From Pseudomonadota bacterium (GTDB lineage Bacteria > Pseudomonadota > Alphaproteobacteria > ATCC43930 > CGMCC-115725): 5,882 nucleotides of DNA. A model generated the notes under the pieces. It did no database searches, was not told the origin of the DNA, and saw nothing but the letters and a program-made list of their open reading frames with translations. How positions within the stretch are numbered: the stretch's first letter is position 1; every line of letters starts with the position of its first letter. The DNA is taken from the NCBI GenBank assembly GCA_021790295.1, contig JAJYIC010000175.1:1-5882 (forward strand). Direction: 5' to 3'. Shown here piece by piece: positions 1-5,882 of the stretch. Both the position numbers and the translations under genes were made by a program.

Positions 1-536
1 AGAAACGCGCCCGAACCGAAATCGAGGGTGAGAAGGACCGCCGCGCCCTCTTCGCGCAAAAGCAAAAGGGCCTTTGTATTGGGGCCGTAGCCTTCTTTGA
101 GGCGATCCGGAACATAAAGCCGGCAGGGCGCGCCGACGGCGGCGAAAAAGCGCAACAGCAGCGCCGCCGAGGTGGCGCCGTCGACATCGTAATCGCCGAA
201 AAGGGCGATCTCTTCGCCGCCCTTCAGAGCGCGCACCAGCCTTTCGACCGCCTTTTGCATGTCGCGCAAGCGATAAGGCTCGGGCAGCTGGTCGCGCAGG
301 CGCGGGGAAAGAAAAAGCGGAACCTCGTCGAGGGCGATCCCGCGCCCGCAAAGAAGACGCGCGAGGAAGGCAGACAGGCCGTAGCGTTCGGCGATCGCCG
401 CCGCGGCGCCGGCATCGCTTTCGCGTAAACGCCAAGCTTTTCCGCAAGCCGATTCTTCGACGCCGAGGAAAGAAGGGGCGCGCTTTTTCGCCGCGCCCTC
501 CTGCTTTGCGGCGACCCCGCCCCCCGCGCCGCCCAC
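1..536 (-). CDS. recJ: Single-stranded-DNA-specific exonuclease RecJ, N-terminal part (cut by window edge)
   Basis: RecJ is a cytoplasmic 5'-to-3' exonuclease on single-stranded DNA that acts in recombination, mismatch repair and recovery of stalled forks. It belongs to the DHH phosphoesterase superfamily. The window holds about the first 178 codons. Visible are the N-terminal RecJ signature FLGVEES (about residues 24-30) followed by a W-R element, then FGDYDVDGATS with the metal-binding aspartates at 115, 117 and 119 (motif I), then LTLDFGSG with D172 (motif II). The spacing between these motifs fits the family. The DHH motif and the OB fold lie outside the window. The start is GTG at 536: it is the only start codon ahead of the conserved region, and GAGG lies 6 nt upstream. 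The gene follows glpX by 10 bp and is probably co-transcribed with it. The identification is very secure; the start is likely. Confidence 0.95.
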   Translation of the reverse strand, partial: MGGAGGGVAAKQEGAAKKRAPSFLGVEESACGKAWRLRESDAGAAAAIAERYGLSAFLARLLCGRGIALDEVPLFLSPRLRDQLPEPYRLRDMQKAVERLVRALKGGEEIALFGDYDVDGATSAALLLRFFAAVGAPCRLYVPDRLKEGYGPNTKALLLLREEGAAVLLTLDFGSGAF

Positions 537-540
537 AGAG

Positions 541-546
541 CCCCTC
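541..546 (-). promoter_or_regulatory. Ribosome binding site of recJ
   Basis: On the minus strand GAGGGG starts directly after the glpX stop codon TGA (547-549) and ends 4 nt before the GTG at 536; measured from GAGG the spacing is 6 nt. It supports the GTG start and places the recJ initiation site within reach of ribosomes terminating on glpX, so translational coupling is plausible. Confidence 0.6.
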
Positions 547-1536
<990 letters not shown>

Positions 1537-1542
1537 CGAATT

Positions 1543-1548
1543 CCTCCC
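1543..1548 (-). promoter_or_regulatory. Ribosome binding site of glpX
   Basis: GGGAGG on the minus strand with a 6-nt spacer to the ATG at 1536. It is the strongest Shine-Dalgarno sequence in the window and settles the glpX start. The 48-bp gap between hom and glpX contains no other recognisable signal. Confidence 0.8.
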
Positions 1549-1584
1549 GATCGATGTTGGGCAAGCTCTCCCAGCGCCCTCCTC

Positions 1585-2877
1585 TCAGAAATCCTCGATG
1601 CGGATCATCCGCGGCTCTTCGAGAATGGTGTCGAGGGCGGCGATGCGAACAAGCGCCCGGCGCATTGCCGCCTCCCTCGTCTCATGCGTCGTCAACACCA
1701 CCGGGACGGCCTCGCCCGGGGCGCGCCCATGCTGGATCATCGAGGCCATCGACACCTGTTCGTCGCGGAAGGCGGCGGCGACATCGGCGATGACGCCCGG
1801 CTGATCGACCACCATGAGGCGCACGTAATAGGCGCCCTGGTGGGTTTCCATCGGCGCCAAGGGGAGAGCGCGAAGGAGTGCGGAAGGGACGCCGAACGCC
1901 GGAGTGCGGCGCCCCGCGGCGATGTCGACAAGATCGGCGGCGACCGCCGAAGCCGTGGGAAAGGCGCCGGCACCGCGCCCTTGCAAAACCACGCGGCCGA
2001 CAAAATCGCCTTCGGCGACGACCGCGTTTTCGACGCCCTCGACCGCGGCAATCGGGCTCGAACGCGGCACCATGCAAGGATGGACCCTTTGCTCCAGCCC
2101 TTCCTCCGTCCAGCGCGCGATGCCGAGAAGCTTGATGCGGTAGCCGAGTTCTTCGGCAAACTCGATGTCGAGCCGCGAGACGTGCCGGATCCCTTCGCTG
2201 TAGACGCCGTCGGCATCGACCGGCCGGCCGAAGCCGACGCTCGCGAGGATCGAAAGCTTGTGGGCGGCGTCGACGCCGTCGATGTCGAAGCTCGGATCGG
2301 ACTCGGCATAACCGAGCTTTTGCGCCTCGGCGAGAACCTCGGCAAACTCGCGCCCGCTTTCGCGCATCGCCGTCAAAATGTAATTCGAGGTTCCGTTGAG
2401 GATGCCGTAAAGGCGTTTGAGGCGGTTTCCGGCGAGGCCTTCCCGCAGGGTTTTGATGACCGGAATGCCGCCTGCGACGGAAGCTTCGAAACAGAGCGCG
2501 ACCCCCTTTTCCTCGGCGCGCGCGGCAAGGCGCGTGCCGTGCCGGGCGATCAGGGCCTTGTTGGCGGTGACGACGCTTTTGCCGCGTTCGAGCGCGGCTT
2601 CGACGAGGGCAAGTGCGATCCCGTCGGCGCCGCCGATCAGCTCCACCACGACCTCGATTTCCGGGTCGCTCGCGAGCGCCACGGCATCCTCGTACCAGCG
2701 TGCGGCCGAAAGCTCGACGCCGCGGTCGCGGCGGCGGTCGCGGGCCGAGACGGCGGCGACGAGCAGCCTGCGCCCCGCCCTTTCCGCCAAAGGCTCAGCT
2801 TGGCGTTGGAGAAGGAGGAGGGTTCCGGCGCCGACGGTTCCAAGCCCGGCGACGGCGATCTTGAGAGGTGGTTTCAC
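1585..2877 (-). CDS. hom: Homoserine dehydrogenase with C-terminal ACT domain
   Basis: This 430-residue enzyme is predicted to reduce aspartate 4-semialdehyde to homoserine with NAD(P)H, at the branch toward threonine, isoleucine and methionine. Domains in order: an N-terminal Rossmann fold with GLGTVG (11-16) and ANKALI (105-110); a central catalytic domain with NGTSNY (161-166) and the family signature from A184 through DPSFDIDG to the catalytic lysine K207; and a C-terminal ACT domain (about 350-425), the usual site of threonine feedback control. Length is normal for a single-function enzyme without an aspartokinase part. The start is GTG at 2877, just ahead of the Rossmann fold. There is no good Shine-Dalgarno sequence before it, and no alternative start fits better. 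The frame stays open upstream to 3642, but that extension is Arg/Pro-rich and overlaps the lipoprotein gene in another frame. First gene of the apparent hom-glpX-recJ operon. Confidence 0.97.
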   Translation of the reverse strand: MKPPLKIAVAGLGTVGAGTLLLLQRQAEPLAERAGRRLLVAAVSARDRRRDRGVELSAARWYEDAVALASDPEIEVVVELIGGADGIALALVEAALERGKSVVTANKALIARHGTRLAARAEEKGVALCFEASVAGGIPVIKTLREGLAGNRLKRLYGILNGTSNYILTAMRESGREFAEVLAEAQKLGYAESDPSFDIDGVDAAHKLSILASVGFGRPVDADGVYSEGIRHVSRLDIEFAEELGYRIKLLGIARWTEEGLEQRVHPCMVPRSSPIAAVEGVENAVVAEGDFVGRVVLQGRGAGAFPTASAVAADLVDIAAGRRTPAFGVPSALLRALPLAPMETHQGAYYVRLMVVDQPGVIADVAAAFRDEQVSMASMIQHGRAPGEAVPVVLTTHETREAAMRRALVRIAALDTILEEPRMIRIEDF

Positions 2878-2923
2878 GGTTGCGAAAGCGGGGAAAGAAG
2901 GCCTCGGGCAAGGGTTCGCGAGA

Positions 2924-2945
2924 AAGGCGGCGCGCGCGCCGCCTT
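2924..2945. repeat. Perfect 22-bp GC-rich palindrome between the lipoprotein gene and hom
   Basis: The arms are AAGGCGGCGCG and CGCGCCGCCTT with no spacer, so as RNA the middle bases would form a loop on a stem of about nine pairs. On the minus strand it is followed by TTTCTC and on the plus strand by TTCTTCTCTT. Neither is a convincing U-tract, so a rho-independent terminator for the lipoprotein gene is only one option. It also lies about 47 nt upstream of the hom GTG, almost exactly where a transcript from the putative promoter at 2953-2982 would begin, so it could form a 5' stem-loop on hom mRNA. Confidence 0.5.
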
Positions 2946-2952
2946 CTTCTCT

Positions 2953-2982
2953 TGTAGCCTTAGCAAGGCGAAGTTTCGACAA
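2953..2982 (-). promoter_or_regulatory. Possible sigma-70-type promoter of the hom operon
   Basis: On the minus strand TTGTCG (2977-2982) is followed after 18 nt by GCTACA (2953-2958), resembling the TTGACA and CTAnnT-like elements common in alphaproteobacteria. Transcription would begin near 2946 and give a leader of about 68 nt before the GTG of hom. It lies in the only AT-richer patch of this gap. The call rests on visual match alone; hom might instead be read through from the lipoprotein gene. Confidence 0.3.
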
Positions 2983-3040
2983 TTTTCGCGGACTGCCGAC
3001 GGGTTTCCTTCCGCTTTCTCCCGGCCGCAAGGGATGGGGA

Positions 3041-4105
3041 TCAGGGCAGGAGCAGGATGTCGACGCGCGAGAGGCCCAACGGAAGCGTCGTCGGCGAGGC
3101 CACGACCTTGATCTTGTTCTGCGGTATGCCCGCCGCTTTGAGCGCGCCTGCGACCGCCTGCCCTTCGGCAAGGGCTGCGCTGAAGCTGTTGAGTTCGGCG
3201 AGCGCTCCCCCTCCGCCCGCCGCGTAAGAGATAACCCGAATCGTCCCGGGACGGGCGCGAAGCCCTGCGGCGACGGTGGTGATCTCTTTCCTGATGGCGG
3301 GGCTGAGGCTCCTATCGCCGGGGGGGAAGGTGATCGAGGCGAGCCGCAGCGGTTTTGCGGGCAGAGCCTTACTCTCTTTATGGGGTTTTGCGGGAAGGGC
3401 GCGGGGCGGCCTTCCGGCGGGCGCCGGAACCGGAAGAAGGGGGCGCGGCGGCGCGACCGGCCGTTGCGGAGGCGGCAGCATGGCGAGGCTCGCGGCCGGC
3501 AGCTTCGGCGCGGGGGAAAGAGAAGGCGCCGGCGGAGGGGGTGCAGCCGCCTCGGGCGCCGGCGGCGAGGGGATGCGCGGCATTCTGAGGCTCGATTCCA
3601 AAGGCGCTGGTTGCGGCCCTTGCCGCGGGCCGCCGGCCCCATTGGTCCCGTTTGCTCCCTCTTTGGCCTTTCCCGGCGCGCCTTCCGCGGCCGTCGAAAG
3701 CCCGCCTTTCTCTTGGAGAGCCGCCGTCAGGGGCGGCGGAGCCAGAGGTTTTGCTCGCGAGGAGAGAGATTCGGCGCTGTATTTGGCGTTTGCCCGGTCG
3801 GCGAGGAGGCTTCGCGTCAGCTTTTTGATTTCGCCTTCGGTGAGCCCGCGGGTCGGCGCCGGCGGCACGGTCGCGAGATTGGGGTAAGGCTCCTTCGCGC
3901 CCGCTGCGAGGTTACGGGTGTTGGGCGTCGTCTGCGGGTTGGGCGCGTTTTTGCTGGCGCCGGTGAGGTTGCGCCAGCTTTCGACAGGGTGGCAGGCGGA
4001 AAGGGCGGCAAGGAGCAGAATGCCGGCAAGAAAAGCCAGAGCTTGCGCCGCGATCCGGCCGCAGGCGCTGGGCCGGGACATGGGCGAAGAGCGTTGATGG
4101 GTCAT
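3041..4105 (-). CDS. Proline-rich lipoprotein with degenerate OmpA-like C-terminus
   Basis: Specific function unknown. The 354-residue product begins with a basic stretch and a hydrophobic helix (about 17-37) ending in lipobox LSAC, so C38 is predicted to be lipidated and the protein exported to the envelope. Next comes PYPNLATVPPAP (73-84) and a short charged segment LLADRANAKY (100-109), a combination I recall from uncharacterised alphaproteobacterial envelope proteins. Residues about 115-255 are Pro/Ala-rich and probably disordered; ALPAKP occurs twice (236-241, 247-252). The last 100 residues follow the OmpA/MotB pattern: TFPPG near 259, a helix, IRVISYA, an N-S-F-S-A-A-L-A-E-G-Q-A-V helix, GIPQNKI and a final RVDILLL. 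The Asp of the usual GHTD loop and the Arg of the usual LSxxRA helix, which hold peptidoglycan, are not seen. ATG at 4105 or 4081 could be the start; neither has a clear ribosome site. It lies 163 bp upstream of hom and is divergent from phaC. Confidence 0.75.
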   Translation of the reverse strand: MTHQRSSPMSRPSACGRIAAQALAFLAGILLLAALSACHPVESWRNLTGASKNAPNPQTTPNTRNLAAGAKEPYPNLATVPPAPTRGLTEGEIKKLTRSLLADRANAKYSAESLSSRAKPLAPPPLTAALQEKGGLSTAAEGAPGKAKEGANGTNGAGGPRQGPQPAPLESSLRMPRIPSPPAPEAAAPPPPAPSLSPAPKLPAASLAMLPPPQRPVAPPRPLLPVPAPAGRPPRALPAKPHKESKALPAKPLRLASITFPPGDRSLSPAIRKEITTVAAGLRARPGTIRVISYAAGGGGALAELNSFSAALAEGQAVAGALKAAGIPQNKIKVVASPTTLPLGLSRVDILLLP

Positions 4106-4130
4106 GACGGCAACCGCGACACCTTCGGCG

Positions 4131-4147
4131 GCGGGCGGCGCGCCCGC
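4131..4147. repeat. Inverted repeat, 7-bp arms, in the divergent region
   Basis: GCGGGCG and CGCCCGC around a 3-nt centre. It lies 26 bp from the lipoprotein ATG and would be in that gene's leader RNA. No T-run follows on either strand, so it is not a terminator. In DNA this GC-rich such repeats arise by chance fairly often. Confidence 0.3.
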
Positions 4148-4213
4148 GGCCCTCTCGAACTTGCTCGTCTCTCATGTATTGGATCGCGGGCGCTTCGTCA
4201 CGACATTTGATCG

Positions 4214-4239
4214 CGACGGCCGCTCTCGCGCCGCCGTCG
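4214..4239. repeat. Inverted repeat, 7-bp arms, upstream of phaC
   Basis: CGACGGC (4214-4220) and GCCGTCG (4233-4239) are separated by 12 nt. The repeat is about 45 bp ahead of the phaC ATG, where it could be an operator or a leader stem-loop. It has no resemblance I can name to a PhaR-type site. Chance occurrence is possible. Confidence 0.25.
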
Positions 4240-4268
4240 GGTCTCTCGCAAAGGCGTGCCGGGCGCGA

Positions 4269-4274
4269 GAAGGG
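4269..4274 (+). promoter_or_regulatory. Likely ribosome binding site of phaC
   Basis: GAAGGG with 9 nt to the ATG at 4284. It is moderate in strength and is the main reason for preferring 4284 over the in-frame ATGs at 4374 and 4386, neither of which has a comparably good upstream site. Confidence 0.5.
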
Positions 4275-4283
4275 TCACGGGAA

Positions 4284-5882
4284 ATGAAAAGCGGCGATTG
4301 CGGGAAGCCCTCTTCGGGCAAACCGGCATCGGGGGACGGGGAAGAAAACAGCGCGCCTTTCTCCAAAGGCGAGATGGCGCGCGAGATGGCGCGGGTTGCC
4401 GAAGAAAGCCGGCGTCTCGTCGGCGAATTCCTGCAACGCCAGGCCGCCGGCGAGGAATACGGCATGGCGAATGCGCTCGGGATCGGCGCCGCCTTTTTCG
4501 AGATGACCCAGCGCATGCTGAGCGATCCCGCGCGCATCGTCGAAACCCAGCTCGCTCTTTGGCGCGATGCCATGAGTCTGTGGGAGCGCACGGCGCGGCG
4601 CTTTCTCGGCGAAGGTGTGGCGCCGGTGATCGAAGAGGGACCGGCCGACCGCCGCTTTCGCGACGCCGCCTGGAGCGAGAGCCCTCTCTTCGACTTTATC
4701 AAGCAAAGCTATCTGTTGACGGCGCGCTATCTGCAAGGCCTCGTCAAACAGGTCGAAGGCCTCGACGAGCGCACCCGGCTCAAGGTCGATTTTTATACGC
4801 GCCAATTCGTCGATGCACTTGCGCCTTCGAATTTTCTTTTGACAAACCCCGAAGCCTTGCGCACGACCCTCGAAAGCCACGGCGAAAACCTTTTGAACGG
4901 CCTCAAAAACCTTATCCAGGATCTGGAGCGGGGCAAAGGCCGTCTCGCCATCACGATGACCGACATGGACGCCTTCCGCATCGGCGACAACATCGCGGTG
5001 ACGCCGGGGAAGGTGGTTGCCCAGAACGACCTGATGCAGCTTATCGAATACGCGCCCGCAAGCGAGAGAGTGCTGCGGCGGCCGCTCCTCATCATCCCGC
5101 CCTGGATCAACAAATTCTACATCCTCGACCTGCGCCCCGAAAATTCGTTCATCCGCTGGGCGGTCAAGGAGGGCCATACCGTCTTTGTCATCTCCTGGGT
5201 CAACCCCGACGCCCGGCTCGCCCAAAAAACCTTCGAGGATTACATGGTCGAAGGGCCTCTCGCCGCTCTCGACGCGATCGAGGCCCTGACCGGAGAACGC
5301 GAGGCGAATGTCATCGGCTACTGCCTCGGCGGAACCCTTCTCGCCGCCACCCTCGCCTATATGGCGGCGCGAGAGGACCACCGCGTCAAAAGCGCCACCT
5401 ATTTCGTCGCCATGGTCGATTTCGCCGAAGCGGGGGAACTTTCCGTCTTTATCGACGAGGAGCAGCTTTCGGCGCTCGAAAAAGAGATGGGGGAAAAGGG
5501 CTATCTCGATGGGCGCGAAATGGCGGCGACGTTCAACCTCTTGCGCGCCAACGATCTGATCTGGTCCTTCGTCGTCAACAACTATCTTCTGGGCAAATCT
5601 CCGTTTCCTTTCGACCTTCTTTACTGGAATGCCGATTCGACGCGGATGCCCGCGGCGATGCACAGCTTTTATTTGCGCAACATGTATCAGAAGAACCTTT
5701 TGAGCGTCCCCGGCGGCATCACCCTCTGCGGGGTTCCGATCGACCTCCGCAAGATCACGACCCCGTCCTTCATCCTTTCCACCCGCGAAGACCATATCGC
5801 GCCGTGGCGCTCGACCTATATCGCAACAGGGCTTTATTCGGGACCGGTCCGCTTTGTTCTTGCCGCCTCGGGCCATATCGCC
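4284..5882 (+). CDS. phaC: Class I polyhydroxyalkanoate synthase PhaC (cut by window edge)
   Basis: PhaC polymerises (R)-3-hydroxyacyl-CoA, typically 3-hydroxybutyryl-CoA, into polyester on the surface of cytoplasmic storage granules, releasing CoA. The window holds 533 codons; class I enzymes are usually near 590-600 residues, so the C-terminal tail is missing. After a hydrophilic N-terminus comes the PhaC N-terminal domain, with PLFDFIKQSYLL (from 134). The alpha/beta-hydrolase core follows, with PPWINKFYILDL (272-283) and the lipase-like box GYCLGG carrying the nucleophile C347. D503 (in TREDHIAPW) and H531 (in SGHIA, at the very end) complete the catalytic triad, spaced nearly as in Cupriavidus PhaC. 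ATG 4284 is chosen for its ribosome site; ATG 4374 begins the segment more like relatives, so the true protein could be 30 residues shorter. It is divergent from the lipoprotein gene; no phaA, phaB, phaR or phasin gene is in view. The family call is secure, the start less so. Confidence 0.97.
   Translation, partial: MKSGDCGKPSSGKPASGDGEENSAPFSKGEMAREMARVAEESRRLVGEFLQRQAAGEEYGMANALGIGAAFFEMTQRMLSDPARIVETQLALWRDAMSLWERTARRFLGEGVAPVIEEGPADRRFRDAAWSESPLFDFIKQSYLLTARYLQGLVKQVEGLDERTRLKVDFYTRQFVDALAPSNFLLTNPEALRTTLESHGENLLNGLKNLIQDLERGKGRLAITMTDMDAFRIGDNIAVTPGKVVAQNDLMQLIEYAPASERVLRRPLLIIPPWINKFYILDLRPENSFIRWAVKEGHTVFVISWVNPDARLAQKTFEDYMVEGPLAALDAIEALTGEREANVIGYCLGGTLLAATLAYMAAREDHRVKSATYFVAMVDFAEAGELSVFIDEEQLSALEKEMGEKGYLDGREMAATFNLLRANDLIWSFVVNNYLLGKSPFPFDLLYWNADSTRMPAAMHSFYLRNMYQKNLLSVPGGITLCGVPIDLRKITTPSFILSTREDHIAPWRSTYIATGLYSGPVRFVLAASGHIA

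Larger units (their letters stand above)
4106..4283. promoter_or_regulatory. Divergent control region between the lipoprotein gene and phaC
   Basis: This 178-bp gap must carry the 5' signals of both genes, because they point away from each other. On the minus strand GTGACG (4196-4201), 16 nt, ATACAT (4174-4179) is a weak promoter candidate for the lipoprotein gene. Toward phaC, TTGGAT (4179-4184) with ACATTT (4203-4208) is weaker still. GATCGCG occurs twice in direct orientation (4182-4188 and 4209-4215, 27 bp apart). Two inverted repeats are listed separately. I recognise no known operator. That the region is regulatory is inferred mainly from gene orientation; the individual elements are uncertain. 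Confidence 0.45.

Noticed and set aside
224..415. Minus-strand frame of 63 codons
   Set aside because: It sits inside the recJ coding region in a different frame; the recJ frame carries the conserved motifs.
2924..2945. Threonine attenuator of the enteric type
   Set aside because: There is no leader peptide with Thr/Ile codons and no ATG or GTG between the palindrome and hom, nor a convincing U-tract.
1684..3111. Plus-strand frame of 475 codons
   Set aside because: It lies antisense to hom in exact codon register, has no recognisable domain, and hom is unmistakable on the other strand.
3355..3400. Repeat array within the lipoprotein gene
   Set aside because: Only two imperfect copies of an ALPAKP-coding unit occur in a Pro-rich linker; too few to call a tandem repeat.
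2878..3642. N-terminal extension of hom by about 255 codons
   Set aside because: The frame is open but Arg/Pro-rich, overlaps the lipoprotein gene in another frame, and homoserine dehydrogenases start just before the Rossmann GxGxxG motif.
4131..4147. Terminator between the divergent genes
   Set aside because: The short hairpin lacks a U-run on both strands, and no gene ends here.
2417..4210. Plus-strand frame of 597 codons
   Set aside because: It crosses hom, an intergenic gap and the lipoprotein gene on the opposite strand, is highly Arg/Gly-rich and shows no domain.
4275..5876. Minus-strand frame of 533 codons
   Set aside because: It mirrors phaC in register; phaC has a complete catalytic triad and family motifs, this frame has none.

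Overview
The window is GC-rich and densely coded, and most likely comes from an alphaproteobacterial chromosome. The protein families point to the order Hyphomicrobiales (Rhizobiales) or a relative, an inference from family resemblance and gene order. It holds three minus-strand genes in a row (homoserine dehydrogenase, GlpX-type fructose-1,6-bisphosphatase, RecJ exonuclease), a fourth minus-strand gene for a proline-rich lipoprotein, and a divergent plus-strand class I polyhydroxyalkanoate (PHA) synthase. Two genes run off the window: recJ at the left edge (only its N-terminal part is present) and phaC at the right edge (roughly the last 60 or more residues are missing).

Layout from left to right. 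Positions 1-536 (minus) are the 5' part of recJ. Positions 547-1536 (minus) are glpX. Positions 1585-2877 (minus) are hom. Positions 2878-3040 are a 163-bp intergenic stretch with a possible hom promoter and a perfect 22-bp palindrome. Positions 3041-4105 (minus) encode a lipoprotein with a degenerate OmpA-like C-terminus. Positions 4106-4283 are a 178-bp divergent control region with two small inverted repeats. Positions 4284-5882 (plus) are phaC.

hom, glpX and recJ are separated by only 48 and 10 bp and look like one operon transcribed leftward. Their jobs differ: aspartate-family amino acid synthesis, gluconeogenesis or Calvin-cycle sugar phosphate metabolism, and DNA repair. The grouping therefore looks like conserved chromosomal housekeeping order rather than a pathway. 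phaC makes intracellular polyester storage granules from (R)-3-hydroxyacyl-CoA. The lipoprotein is predicted to sit in the cell envelope and has no clear functional tie to its neighbours.

I see no tRNA or rRNA gene, CRISPR array, insertion sequence, phage gene or defence system, and no gap above 300 bp. I do not see an undescribed system here. The least explained items are the lipoprotein and the structured leader of hom. Several very long antisense reading frames are in exact codon register with the real genes and are explained by their base composition.
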